The notes under the pieces were generated by a model. It ran no database searches, was not told the origin of the DNA, and saw only the letters and a program-made list of their open reading frames with translations. Below are positions 24,331 to 48,100 of a stretch of DNA of 64,000 nucleotides, piece by piece. The translations under genes were made by a program, and so were the position numbers. The stretch lies in assembly GCA_028622995.1 (NCBI GenBank), contig JAJQJQ010000009.1:3224001-3288000 (forward strand), read 5' to 3'. The first letter of the stretch is position 1; each line of letters opens with the position of its first letter. Source of the DNA: Panagrolaimus kolymaensis. Its lineage: Eukaryota > Nematoda > Chromadorea > Rhabditida > Panagrolaimidae.

Positions 24331-24613
24331 TTTTTTTGCGTAAAAAAACATTGATTTTTTGATGATTCTGTACTTTTTTTCTGACATCTAAATTCTTCTT
24401 CTTTCTTTTCACTTTTTTCTTTGCATGAAAGAATCGAAATGTGCATCTTTTTGTCATTTTGACGTTTAATTTTCATTCATTTCATTTCACTCGAATTGCA
24501 TGTGAAGCATTAAAAAACACAAATAGCAGAGCAATTTATTTTTTTATACAAAAATCTTGTTTTTAAAAAACATTAAAAATAAATGTTTTATGAGAGTCAA
24601 AATACAGAAAAAA
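24331..24613 (+). repeat. Right copy of the ~300-bp direct repeat
   Basis: Direct counterpart of 17866-18180, lying 200 bp after the stop of the plus-strand receptor kinase and just before the 3' end of the minus-strand myristoylated-protein gene. The two copies bracket the 6-kb kinase pair. Confidence 0.8.
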
Positions 24614-24649
24614 ACAATATATATTTTTAGGAAGAAATTTATTATTTTT

Positions 24650-25397
24650 TTAAACATTCAAATCAACATGTTGAGGTATTTGTGCAACGAGTTGATAATC
24701 AAAATATAAACATCCATTTATTAATGTTACCGTTCGACCTTCCGCTTTAGCTTTTCTTACCTCAGCTTCAACTCGATCTAAATCAAGATGAGGCGTAGCA
24801 CCAACCATTGCACCTGCTTGTTGCATCATCATTGCTACACCCAAACCCACGCCCATCGTTCTAAAAAAATATTTGTTTTTATTTTTGAGAACTTAAGAAT
24901 TTAATAATTTTATTATTTTTAACTTAAGAATAATTTTAATATATAAAAAATACACTAAAAATTGGAAAATTTTGAGAGTTTTTTTTACCAACAAAAAAAT
25001 TTTTAATCACACTTTTTTTTCTAGTGAAACGCAAAAAGTTGTTGCAAAATTTAAAAATTATGCAAAAAGTTATTTTGGTTTCTGCTAAAAAAAAGTTGTT
25101 TACTAATTTTTCGCCAGTTGACCAAAAGTTTTTATAAATGTGAAAAAGTTTTACATAATTTAATAAAATGTTTTTTTTACAAATTCCATAAAAGTGCAAA
25201 ATTGCGATTCAATAAAATCACGAGGCTTTCTTCTTTTTTTAAATTAAACTTTCAAAAAGCCTTTTACCAAGGTAAGAAACTTACGATCTCCTTTGTCCAT
25301 GTTTATGAGAAAATAAGCCTTGTTTTTCTTCAATGGATGCCCGATTTTGCCTTCGACATTCTTCATCATCATCTTCAGATGAAAAGCAATTACCCAT
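24650..25397 (-). CDS. Small predicted N-myristoylated/palmitoylated protein
   Basis: Two exons, 25285-25397 and 24650-24860, joined by a 424-bp GT..AG intron in phase 2, give about 107 residues. The start MGNCFSSEDDDEE has Gly2, Cys4 and Ser6, the usual pattern for N-myristoylation with nearby palmitoylation, which implies membrane attachment. An acidic stretch, a basic stretch (SHKHGQRRS) and a Met/Gly-rich patch follow. The C-terminus is well ordered and looks conserved (DRVEAEVRKAKAEGRTVTLI, then NGCLYFDYQLVAQIP). I do not recognise a named family. Its 3' end abuts the right copy of the direct repeat. Confidence 0.68.
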
Positions 25398-26911
25398 TAG
25401 CTAATGTAAATAAAAATAAATAAATATGAATATATTTTTTAATAAATAAATTAAAAAAGCAAGCAATAGGAGCAGCAACAAAAGCAGCACATAAATCAAA
25501 TAAAACTAATGATGCTTCTGTTTTTTTTTTGGGAAGAAAAATAGGGATTGCAAGATGTTGGTTAATTTTTGATTAATGAGAAATAATAACAAAAAAAGTA
25601 TTTGAGTCGAATAAAGAAAAAATAAGTTTGAAACTTCTTCTTTTTTTCTTCTTTTGTTGAACTGCAACTTTAACTTCTTCTGCTTCGAGGGGCTAACAAA
25701 GAAATAAGAAATAAATAAAAGTTTGATTTAAACCTAAAAAGCAAAAATTCTCTTTTTTTATAACAATGAATAAATATAAATTTGATTTAAGTCACGAATG
25801 AGAAAAAAAGAAAGATTAATCGTTGGGTGAAAAAGAAGATTTAGAAGGCTACGAAAATTTGAAGGAAACATAAATTTAGAGTGAAGAAAAAAGAAAAGAA
25901 AATATTTTTGCTATGAAAGTTGTTGAAACAATTTTTTGGCTTGAATGTGGCAAAAAACCTATGTAGCAAGCGAAAAATACGCAACAGCATCAAATCGAGA
26001 GAAAAAACTATAGGAGAGGCAGTATTATTCTTTTATCGCGGAGGAAAACACATTTAAGAAAATGCGCTTCTTGTTGCGCCTTCAAAACTAACTTTCTGAG
26101 CATTTTCAAGTAGAAAAGTGAAGAAAAAAAAATTCGGGGTAATCTTTCCTTGGCATTTTTTAGGTTTATGAAGTTCCGGCAACAATAAAAAAAATGTGGA
26201 TAATGTGTTCTTCTTAAATAAATAACAGTCTATTTTTTCTTGGAGAAAATATTTTTTGAAAAGTAAGAAAAAGAGATAAAATAAATTTTTATAAGGATAT
26301 TTTCATTATTTAAACAATAAGGAATAAAAACTTTTTTATTTTATTTTTTCGAGAAATTAGATAACTTTATTTTTCTCTTATTTTTTTCCATTTCCTTTGC
26401 AGACATCGACGGCAAAAACAATAAATAGAAAAAGCAAAAACAATAATTTTATCAAGCAGAAATAAGTAAGTAAAGCTAAAAACAAAAAAACAAAAAAAAA
26501 GCATAAATATATGAAAAAATAAAAATAAAAAAGATATGGTTCATTTCTTGCTCTTTCTCTCGGTCTCTTTATTTATTATTTGTTTTCTACTCAATATGCA
26601 AAAAAGAATTTTTAACAAACAAAAAGGGCACCTCTTCTAAAAAAAGTCAATTCTTTTCCTTTTACTAAAAGTTCAGAGAATTCAACTTTCAGAATTTTCT
26701 ATTCCTCCTTCACATTCTTTTTGCAATTTTCCCGAAACAGCAAATATAAAGGTTTTGTTGTCATTGACAATGTTTTTTGTTTTGGTTTCCAAATATGACA
26801 AAAATGTTGGTTTAAAACAAAGTTCAAAAATTGTCATAAATCTGGGAAATTAAAATAAATGTTTTTTTATTTTGCTTTTATTTATTTAAATTAACCATTA
26901 AATTGAAATTT
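25398..26911. other. Intergenic, no gene seen
   Basis: AT-rich spacer with many A runs. It should carry the 5' region of the myristoylated-protein gene and the 3' UTR of the VWA-CTLD gene. No supported coding exon. Confidence 0.5.
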
Positions 26912-28551
26912 TTAAGGACAATAAGTATCTGTATCACATGAGCTAACTTCACAAATATAATTTAGACCTGCATAGCATTGTTCACTTGTCCATTTATATT
27001 GTTGACCAAAAACTTTATCCACTTTTACACAAATTCCGATATTTGTATTGGGGTTAGCTGCATTCCAAAAAGTATATCCATAAGTGCTTAACTGAAAATA
27101 TTAAAATTGTTAGTTTTTAAAAAAATTTTTTATTTTTATTGTATTTGGAATGAACGATAAATTAACTTACTGGAAGAGTAACATTTGGACTTGATTGTTG
27201 CCAACCAAATTGACCATTTTTATATTCCAATCCAATGTGATATGAAGATTGTTTATCGATTGATGAAGCATTAGCATAAGCTAAAATATTGAGAGAAAAA
27301 ATAATTTGTTTTGGAAATTTAGAGTTAAAATTAATTAAATTTTACCGTAATTAAAATTATGTTTAGCTTGAGAGGTTTCAGTGGCAAGGTATGCTCCAGG
27401 TTGTTCTTTTCTACAAGCAAATGAAGCTGGAGTCCAACCTGATTGAATGCTGGAATGGTATAAGCAGACACCAAAGCCATGGGCATATTTATCTGTGAAA
27501 TTTTTCGTATATTGTCTCCAATTAGCGGGACAGAAGCAATTAGCTAAAAATTTAATAAATATTTAAATTTTAAGTTTGAAACCCAAAAAATTGAATTTTG
27601 GCTTTTTGTTTACCTTGACATAAAGCATCATAAGTTTTATTAATTAAATCAGTTTGATTATTCATAAAAGCAAAACCAGGCCATGCAAGTTCTCCAACTT
27701 TATCAACATCACTGGAACCCATACTTTGTGCAAAAGCGACGGTGATGAGTTTAATATTATCTTCTCGCATATTTTCAGAAAGGGGAAGAGGACTGTCAAA
27801 TCCGCCATTGCTAAAAAATTTTTTTAATGGAAAACATTTTATTGAGTTTCTTACTCATAAGCCGAGGTGTAAAGAATGATAACTCTCCGACGATTGGGTT
27901 GAGTACTGGTTGCACCGAGAAGGCTATTAGCTGCTTGGAGACCGCTGAAAAAAAAATTGTACAATTATGTATAAAATATTTTTAACAAAAAACTCACGCT
28001 AAAATATTTACTTTATTATCGCCATTGCTAAGACCAATGCTAAATATAGTTTGTTCAAAATCATCAGGATTACTAAAAACATTTAATCCAGCAATGGTGG
28101 TAGCATTGGTTGCAAAAGTGACTATTCCAATTCTTGAAGAATATCCTGGAGTTGTGTCAAGAGTTAATTCATGGACGATGGTATCCAATGTAGCTTGAAC
28201 TTGCGATAACCCTTCTTGAGTGATAGAAAGGGATGTATCAATAACAGCAACGATATCCAACCAAATTTTATTCCATGTGCATGCACATTCACGATCACTA
28301 CTATTTGATGATGGAGCCAAAGTGGTAACTGGAATAGGAATGCTAGTAGTTGTAACTGGTGGAGGAGCGTTTGTAGTTGTTTGAGGTGGATATGTTTGGG
28401 GTGGAGGTGAAGTCGTTCCATACTCTGAAGTAGTACCTGGAGATATAGTGGAACCCTGATAATCCGGAGTTAATGTTGATGATTGAGCTCTGCTTCTCAC
28501 AACAAGAATTAAGCAAACAACCAAAATCAAAGCTTTATTGAATGCAGCCAT
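26912..28551 (-). CDS. Secreted VWA plus C-type lectin domain protein
   Basis: Exons 27998-28551, 27855-27944, 27614-27810, 27346-27543, 27171-27280 and 26912-27091. The signal peptide (ALILVVCLILVVRSRAQ) leads into a Thr/Pro-rich linker of about 65 residues. The VWA domain begins with the metal-site motif DIVAVIDTSLSIT (DxSxS variant DTSLS) and includes RIGIVTFATNA and RRRVIILYTSA. The C-type lectin domain follows (CFCPANWRQY, GVCLYH, GWTPASFACRKE, YHIGLEY, GICVKVD, YICEVSSC). The carbohydrate-site EPN/QPD and WND motifs are not evident, so calcium-dependent sugar binding is doubtful. VWA-CTLD proteins of this layout form a large nematode family linked in C. elegans to surface and immune functions. 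The next gene is a tandem relative in the same orientation. Confidence 0.88.
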
Positions 28552-29357
28552 TATGAAGATGCTTCAAATTGACGAATGCGGCCAATTTCAATAAAAATAA
28601 TAACAAAGATTTTTTTTATTTGCCTTTTATAGAAACTAAAAATTATATTTCTTCGTCGTTGTTCTAAAGTTTTAAGGTGAGTTAAGTGGGCGTGTTCTCT
28701 GTTTTTGTCAGTGTTCAGAAGCTGATAAAAAAGAGAAGCATGTGTTTTTTTTTGTAAATAAACTTAAAAATAATATTGTTTTTTTTATATATATAAAAAA
28801 TCGGTGTTCATTGATTAAGTATTTTTTAAATCTTTTGTAGGACATTAAAAAAACTTTGAGGTTAAATTTAACCTAAAATGTTTCTAACAACTGGAAGGCA
28901 TTTGTATTATAAAAATAGTTAAAAATATTTATATTTCCGTTTTCTGGTTGAATTGATTTTTTGAACTTTATTTATTTTAATTGCTTGATAATTCTCTTTT
29001 TATTTTGAATTTGCAATTCAGTTGTTTATTCATTAGCTTAAAAAAATAAATTTTCACGCCTAATTTTTTTTTGTAATCAAATAAAAGGTGCGACTCTAAT
29101 TGCTTTTTTTGATAATAATTATCAAATAAAAAAATCACTTCTAGACTTCAAAGGTAAAATCATCCGTGTTTTTTATGGCTTTTCTTTATTTTTTTAAGGA
29201 GTGTATTATTTTATTGGGGTTGCTCTTTGAATATTCGGAGTATTGACGACAAAGATAAGGTGAGAAAACAATAAAAACGGAACATTAAAATTTTAACAAA
29301 AATAAAAAAAAGAAATGACGACGAGTCCAAAGATTCAAGTATTTATTTGAGTTTTTT
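28552..29357. other. Intergenic spacer between the two VWA-CTLD genes
   Basis: About 800 bp of AT-rich DNA holding the promoter of the 26.9-28.6 kb gene and the 3' UTR of the next. Nothing else is seen. Confidence 0.45.
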
Positions 29358-31871
29358 TTATTTGATGTCTATCTTTGGACAATAATTTTCTGTATCACAA
29401 GGTATGACTTCACAAACATATCGAGCAAAATAATCATAACAATCGACGTTGATGTAACTTACGTTAAAGCCTCGACCTTGCAACGCTGCTACGCAAGTGC
29501 CTTGTGAGACTTTAGGATAGCCATTAGTCCACGGAATATAGTCTCCTTGAGTTATCTAAAAATTAAAAAAAGTCATATTTGTGGCAAAATTTTTTTTATT
29601 AGCTTACCAAGCTTCCGTCACTGTATTGATAAGCGCTTAAACTTTTATTATAGAGTATCCCAACATGGAAATTAAGCTTTCCAGAAGTTGTCGATAATTT
29701 TGAAAACATATCTAAAAAAACTCTCTATACTCTAAAATTTTCGAAATTTGGCTTTTATCAAACCTATGTAATATTCAAATTTGTCATAATCTTTTGCAAA
29801 ACTCATGCTTGAAGAAGCTTCGTCCATATTTTTGAGCATTCCTAAACAACTTTTTTCTGCTGGAGTCCATCCGGCATCAATATCAGCTGCATACAAGCAT
29901 TGTCCATATTTTGGAGATGTTGTAAAAGGATTTTTTCGTTCATTCCAATTATTTAGACAGAAACAATTAACTGTAAAAAATTTTGCGAATTTTAGTCATT
30001 CCTTAAATTTTGAGTAACTTACTCCAACAAAGAGCTTCAATAGTCACATTCATCAAATTAGCATTATTAAAAGGATTGAAAGTAAAATCATTACTAAAAG
30101 TCATATTGGGCGATGTAATGGTAGATAAATCATCAATAAACCCAGCTTCATCAAAAATATTGTATTTTACACCAATAATATGAACTCCACTTTCTAAAAG
30201 ATTCCTAGCAGATGGGCGAGGGTCATTGAAGCCGTCAATGCTGAAAGATATTTAGTTTGCGAAGAAAATGCGCGATTTAAACTTACTGAAAAGCAGATGT
30301 GTATAAAATAACAACTTTTCGAGTACTATTTCTTTTTATTCCTTCGGAATTAAATATATCGCTTGCTTTTTGAAGCCCTCTAAAAATTAACATTTTTTAA
30401 AAACCTTCTAAAATCAAAACCTTACTGTTGAATGTTTATTTCCTTTTCCGTCTCTCTCAAAGGAATATTATACAAAAAACTTTCTAAATCATCCAAACTT
30501 TTAATATCATTAAAATCTGCTTCAATTTTAGCTGTTTCTGCAATGGATATAAATCCTACTCGAACTGTTTGATTTTGATTTGGATCAATAGTCATATAAT
30601 TTCCAAAAAGAGTATCTATATGAGCCTTAAGTTGAGTTAAACCCTCATTTCGAATACTTTGTGAAACATCCATTACGATGACTATGTCGAGCCATAAATG
30701 TTTGGGATTACATCGACATTCACCTTGACCTCCAGTTGGGCCACCAGAAGAAGCAGTTGTGGTCCCAACAGGAGAGATCGTGGTAGCTGGAGGTAAAGTT
30801 GGAATAATTTTTGTGGTGGTAGTAGTTGGTAGTCCTGGAGTGGTAGATGGTGGAGCTGTTGTGGTTGTGCAAGGTTGAGGAGTAAAACGAACTAAAGTAT
30901 TCTATGATTATATTCGTTTAGAAACCACGGGTTACTCACTATCATGAGTGCATAAAGTATCCCAAATGGTATCACTAATATTTTGTGAATATTGAGGTAA
31001 AAATTCTAACATATCGATAACTTTTAAAGATTTAATGTTTACGTAAAGTTGAGGATCAGCAAATACAACATTTATAACAGTATCATAATTTTTGTTAAAT
31101 AAATTTAAAAAATATGGGACGGAATCAGCGATATCAGAGATGTTTCTAAAAAAACCAAAAAAAATAGATAATTTCTGAAAACCCCTATTTTTTAATATCT
31201 TCTTACGTGGTTGCGGTAAATACAATGAAACGAGGTTCAATGCCCGGTCGAGGTGGATATACGACCGTATATGCCTTATCCACAAATCGAACCATACTAA
31301 AAAAAAGAGAAATAAAATTAATATATTTTCCTCAAATTTTTTTTGATGAATGGATTACCTTGTAAATAAAGTTGGATTTAATGTTGTTATTCCAAGCTTA
31401 ATTGAATTTAATGCAATTTTAGCTTCAGCTAAATTATTATAAAACACATTAATAGCTAATTGGCCATTAAATCCAAAAGACATAAAAGCCACATTAACTC
31501 CATTATCACCAAATGTCCAATTTGATATCATTCGATCAATGAAATCAATTTCCTGAAGAACAAAAACTTATTTGTTTCAAACTTTTTTTAAATTTATTAT
31601 ACAAACCGCTAAAACCATGGTTTTATTTTTCATATATGGCGTTCCATCAATCGCAATAATTATATCCCTGATGCAAGGTTGTTGGTCATCGTCAGGTGAT
31701 GGAGTGGTATTGCCACAAGCATCTTGGGCTAAAAAAAAATTACAAAAAATTAATTTTTAATTTAATCAGTTTTATGACTTTCTTTTTTCATAAACACTTA
31801 CAGTAAACAACAGCTGATGAGATGAAAAAAAGAAGAACAAAAGCCAAGGCGTAATTGTCCAACATCATCAT
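29358..31871 (-). CDS. Secreted protein with two VWA domains and a C-type lectin domain
   Basis: Eleven exons fit (31802-31871, 31607-31728, 31359-31552, 31207-31296, 30940-31145, 30426-30891, 30287-30379, 30023-30240, 29764-29970, 29608-29711, 29358-29555). The signal peptide starts MMMLDNYALAFVLLFF. The first VWA-like domain starts RDIIIAIDGTPYM and has lost the DxSxS serines. A Thr/Pro linker comes next, then a canonical VWA (LDIVIVMDVSQSI, VRVGFISIAE, RKVVILYTSAF). The C-type lectin domain ends the chain (CFCLNNWNER, GQCLYAADIDAGWTPAEKSC, FHVGILY, GTCVAALQ, YVCEVIPC). The first VWA is therefore probably not a metal-binding ligand site. Its second half is co-linear with the neighbouring gene, so the pair arose by tandem duplication plus gain or loss of the first VWA. 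Confidence 0.85.
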
Positions 31872-32540
31872 CACTTCTTTTTTTTTGCAGTTAACCCAGG
31901 CGCCGACAAGATGATTTTTTTTTTCAGTTATGCTTATCAAAAAAGATGATGAAAAATAAACAAAAACGAAGATGAAATAAAAATCAAGGAAACCCTAAAA
32001 AAATAATGGCGGAAGAAGAAAAAGAAAAAGGTAAAAATTGTTTTTTTGTTAAACATAAAAGACGCCATTTTGAAATAAATTTTATGGCAGTTGGTTACTG
32101 ATAATAATTTTTAGGAATATTTTTTTGATATCTGATGCTTTTCCATTCACAATAATAATGAGGGAAGCGTTAAATCATTAAAAATGACAAACGATTTGTC
32201 AAATGCAAACAACGTTTTTTCTGTTATAAAAATATTTTATTGTTTTCATTAACGTTGTTTTTACTAATTAAAAACACTTTGTGTTAAAAAGGAAACAATG
32301 TTTCCTTCAAAAGCGCTAAAACTTTTCAAAAGTTTCTGTTAAATTTTTGTGAGAAAAGTATTTTTTCTTCCCCACAATGTTTAAAAAGAAAATGTTGTAG
32401 ATTAAATTTAAACGATACAAATTGCAAATTGTTTATTAATATTTTAACATAAAGAAATAATAAACAAAAAAATGTTTAAATAATAATTGGTATGGGGTCA
32501 AGTAAGATATCAAAGAGTTCAGGATTAGGCATCAATACTT
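31872..32540. other. Intergenic, no gene seen
   Basis: AT-rich spacer between the double-VWA gene start and the Ser/Glu-rich gene stop. No coding exon or repeat is supported. Confidence 0.45.
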
Positions 32541-32990
32541 TTATATTGCGCCACCTTCGCCTCCCATGCCCGGCATGATATCGCCATCTTCGACATCACG
32601 AGTTTCATCTGAGACTTCATCGGAGGCGGATTCAGAAACAGGCTCAAAGCGGGATTTGGATTCAGAACTGGATTCTGAGCTCGATTCTGAACTTGAGCTA
32701 GATGAATTTGATTCAGAGCTTGAGCTAGAGTCAGATTCGGTTTTATTTGTTTCGGCATCAGGTTCAATGGTTGTAGTTTCAAAATCAGTAACTTCAACTT
32801 TTTCTTTGTTGTTTGAAGTTTTGAGTTCATTCAAGTTAATAGAACCTTCAACGGTTTTATTCGCAACAGATCCGGTCTTTTCAACTTTCATATCCAAAAT
32901 ATTCCGATGAACACGAATGAGTTTTGGATCAACGACAGCGCAGTAAACAGCGAGGGCGAAAAACCCAAGAATCAAAACTACTTTTTTCAT
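32541..32990 (-). CDS. Secreted Ser/Glu-rich low-complexity protein
   Basis: A single-exon ORF. The ATG at 32990 gives a textbook signal peptide (MKKVVLILGFFALAVYCAV) with predicted cleavage near the end of it; an in-frame ATG at 33005 adds five residues and is less likely. The mature part (about 130 residues) has an N-terminal charged segment (DPKLIRVHRNILDMKVEKTG). A region of repeated SSSES units follows (about residues 85-115), then an acidic stretch, and the end is Gly/Met-rich (MPGMGGEGGAI). No cysteine remains after cleavage, and there is one Asn-x-Ser/Thr cluster in the Ser region. The repeats make a candidate for O-glycosylation, phosphorylation or mineral and metal binding. Function is unknown; it could be a cuticle, gland or pharyngeal secretion. 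Confidence 0.7.
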   Translation of the reverse strand: MKKVVLILGFFALAVYCAVVDPKLIRVHRNILDMKVEKTGSVANKTVEGSINLNELKTSNNKEKVEVTDFETTTIEPDAETNKTESDSSSSSESNSSSSSSESSSESSSESKSRFEPVSESASDEVSDETRDVEDGDIMPGMGGEGGAI

Positions 32991-33005
32991 GATTGAAACA
33001 AACAC

Positions 33006-34003
33006 AGCTGATTAAAAAGAATGAAATAAGACAATAATTTTTTTAGATTATTTTATAGTCATTTTTTTGCGTATTTTTGAAATGAATCATTCATTTACCG
33101 ATTTCAAAACGTGGTGCTTCTTCAATTTTTATTTTGTTTTTTGTTGCCTTCCTTAATCATCGAATTTAATGATACAAAAATTGAAGGACAATAAACTACA
33201 AAACTTTTAAAACATATTTTTTGTTTTTATTTGCTACAGAAAAAACCAATAAAATATTAAAAACTCTAAAGTTAACAAAAAACATTATTTATTTCAAAAA
33301 TTATTATAATTTATAAATCGCTACCTTGATTGCATTTCTTTAAAAATAGCTAAACAGATAATAATTTTTCAGGAATATATTTTTTTAATCAAAAGGTATT
33401 CATTAACAATTATGAGTGAAGCTTATAATAATTAAAAATAAAAATAATTATAAAACAGCCATTTTTTAGAGGGATCCGTTTAAAATAAAAGTGAATAACG
33501 CTACAATATATGTTGATTTTCACACAATCAAATCTGCTATAACCCTTGGTTCGAAATTAACTTTATTTTATTTTAAAAACTTTCATTTTTTCGAGTTTTG
33601 TAAAATTTTTAAACTTTTTTTTGGTAGACATCGAAACTTTTTATTTATATATAGGAATGTGTTTATTTAAATCAATAAATCAAATTAATATAATAAACAA
33701 AAATACAAAAGTTAAAAAATGCAATGGGATATTTTTATAAGTGACGACGACAACAAAAATAATATATATATATATTTTTTTTTAGCACACAAAAAATAAT
33801 TACGATGATAAAAGTTTAAAAAAAGAAAAAAGATAAAAGACACAACAAGAAATGAAAATGAAATTGATATATTGCAATTAATAAATTTTACACATTTTTC
33901 CATTTTTTTGGATGAATGTCAAACTTTTAATTAAATTTTTATAAATGTTTTTATATGGCAAGTTTTTTATTTTGGAAGTCGGTTTTAAAGAATTTTGTTT
34001 TAA
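33006..34003. other. Intergenic, no gene seen
   Basis: AT-rich spacer containing the MAGI 3' UTR. A 63-codon frame at 33712-33903 is Phe/Ile-rich and not supported. Confidence 0.45.
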
Positions 34004-45139
<11,136 letters not shown>

Positions 45140-45145
<6 letters not shown>

Positions 45146-45154
45146 TTAATGGCG
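45140..45154. other. Perfect 15-bp palindrome over the MAGI start codon
   Basis: CGCCATTTAATGGCG has 7-bp arms around one central base. The minus-strand start ATG (45145-45143) lies inside it. It could form a short hairpin at the initiation site in the mRNA, or be chance. Confidence 0.5.
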
Positions 45155-48100
45155 AAAAACTATATTTTTTTCTAAGTATTAATTTTTTGAATTTCTCTGA
45201 AAATCAAACAACCAAAAAATATATTAATAAAAAAAGTTTAAAGGTTAAATCGCGTAAAGGCACTCGACTCGGACACACTTTAGTTTTGATCAAGAAAACA
45301 AAAATAAAAACATAAGAAAAAAACTTAAGCGAAAAAACAAAAAAGTAAAAAACGAACTTGTTTGCTTGCTTGCTTGCCAACGGGCGGGAAAAGAAGAACA
45401 AAAAAAAGATATACATAAAAAAATAAAATAAAGAGAGGTGAACAGATGTCACATACCCCTATTTTTTTTTGTTTTGTTGCCCTCCTGTTCAGTTCCAGAG
45501 TTTTATTCTTTTCTTTTTTTGTTCTTGTTTCTATGTTTGCTGCAATATCGCAACCAAAATCACAACACACACACATTCGCATAGATCCTCCAGGTTTCTT
45601 TTTCTTTAAAAAAAAAGGAACTCAATATTAAAACAATAAAAAATAAAAAAGATTTTTTTGGCGCCAAACAAAAAAAAGAATAGTAAATTCGAAAAAATAT
45701 AATAAAACAAAAAAGTTTGATACACTTTTTGAATTACAAAAAAAAAGTTTGACAAAATACTGTCACAAAATTAAAAACAAAAATAAAAAAGTGAAAGCAA
45801 TGCAAATAACAAAATAAAAAATTGGCGCAGAAAGAAAAAAAAATCAAAAGGATAAAAATTTGTTTCATAATTTAGCTGAGGAGTTAGCTTGCTCTTGATG
45901 ATGATGATAGAAAAAAATAATATAAACCCGAGAAAGAGGAAAATGGAAATGGCTACTTTCTAAACTAAGACATTATAAGATCTATCTATCTTTGTGGATT
46001 TTTTTTGTCTATGATCACCGTCGTCGTTCATCGAGCCAAAAAAAAGAGAGACCGAAAGGGTAAGCAACAAGGAGCTATCCTCTAAACTAAAAATAAAAAA
46101 AAGGAACGAAAACGAACGGGTGTCATCATCGTCTGCTTTTCTCAACTCCTGCTGCTGCCAGTTAGTTTGCTAGTTAGATATTTTAAAGGAGTTGAAACGT
46201 TTTGATTTATAATAAAATAAAATAAAAAGAAAAGAAAGAAAGACGACAGCGAATGAACGAACGAAAGAAAGAACGATTACCTGTAAATAATATCGGGTCG
46301 ATCTTTTTCAATTTTTTTTTCATTGAGAAATTGAGAAAGAAGAAGAAAAGCTTAGCTTTTTTTAATGACGACCAATCAAAAAAGAAAAAGGAAACATCAA
46401 ATCGGATTTTCTTTGATTTTGAGAGGATTTAAAATTTGAGCTGGCTGAGAAAAAATAAATAAATATATATATTGAATGACGAATTCAGATATTTTTTTTC
46501 ATCTTCTTTTTTTTCTTGGAGTAACTGTAAAAAGAAGAAGAACCGGAATAAGGAATTTGGATTAATAAACTAATTTGTATTTTATAATTTTGGTGAGAAA
46601 ATAGGTGATTGGAATGTTTATTTTTTTCGATAGATAATTTTTGGGTAAAAATAAAATATCAAAAACACCAAATTAAAAAGAGTCAACGATTATTCCATTC
46701 AGTGCCTTGTCTTTAAATCAAGCCAATAGAAAAAATAAAAATTTCCTGCTTAAATAATTTTATAAAAAATAGTACTGTAATATTTTTGTATTTTTGTTTG
46801 GGATGAAGGTGTTGTTATTGAAACTTACTAACTAGAAGCAATGCTTTTGGTTAATGGATTTTTTATTCTTATGTAAAATAGTCTATTTTTGGTTATTAAT
46901 AACGATATGTTGATAAAAAATTTAAAAGCTTGGGAGCAACAAAAAAGCATGACTAAAAATAATCAAAGCTTTATGACTCAACAAAAAATAATAATATTTT
47001 TAAATTGAATATCGATGGTTCAAGAAGTCTCTATTCTATTACTTCAGAAATAGAAAGGACCCAAGAAAAAAAATTATTAAAAGAAAGACAAAATTTTAAT
47101 ATAAAATTTTCAGAGAATAATTTTTAAAAAAATATTGAACTTTTGGACTAATTTATTACGTAACATTTTTTTTACTTTTTTCCGATTTTACAAAACTTAA
47201 AAAATAGTCCATAAGTAAAAACCGAAAAGTGCTCATTAACTTTCACTTGATTTTTTTAAACTTTCTTTACTTGCAAAAATAATTACCTCCCGTTGCTTAT
47301 CGTTGTTTTATTTTTTAGGTAGCAATCACGCATCACATCTGCTTAGTTTCTAAAAAAAAGAAGCTGATGCTTGGTTACTATTTATCTATCGACTGCTACT
47401 ATAAGCATAGATATTTTACGGTCTTCTCACTTGACGTTAACGCCGTTTTTAAAAAGTGACCTCTCCTCATTAGTTAGTTAGTTAGCTAGATAATTTTCGG
47501 ACGACACTTCTCACTTTAAAAAAATACATATACTAATATGTCTCAATTTTTTTTAAGCATTTAACTAAGCTTTAAGCCTTTATAAGCGATGGTTCGTTTA
47601 CTAACGAAGGAAAGAAGAAGAAAAAAAAGCGAGAAGAGGAGGTCGAAAAAAGAGAGAAACGAACGAAAAGAAGAAAGAATCATATCCAAAAACAAAAGCA
47701 AAAGCAAAAAAAATTATTGAATCTTCAAAATAGGACGGTTTTCGTTTACTTGGTCGTTGTCTCCTAAATAATAATAATTGTAGTAGCTAAACGAAGGAGG
47801 AAAAAAATATTTAGCGGTTAGTGTCGTCGATGGCAGATGATGAAGAAAAAAATTTTTTGAGGAAAAATACAAAAAAGAAGAAAGCAAAAAAAAAAAGAAA
47901 GCGGTTATTCATACAAAAAATAAAAACAAATTTCGTAAAAAAAAATAAGGGAAAAATAAAAAGGAGCAATTTCAAATTCTGGACACCAAAAATTGTTAGG
48001 GTCATTCACCATCAGCAAAAATTATAGGAGGTCTTCTGTGGCTGGGAAAACGGATTCATCATAATCATTTTTACAAGAAATATTAAAAAAAAAACAAATA

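Noticed and set aside
32525..32830. Second minus-strand frame within the Ser/Glu-rich gene
   Set aside because: Out-of-frame shadow of the signal-peptide ORF.
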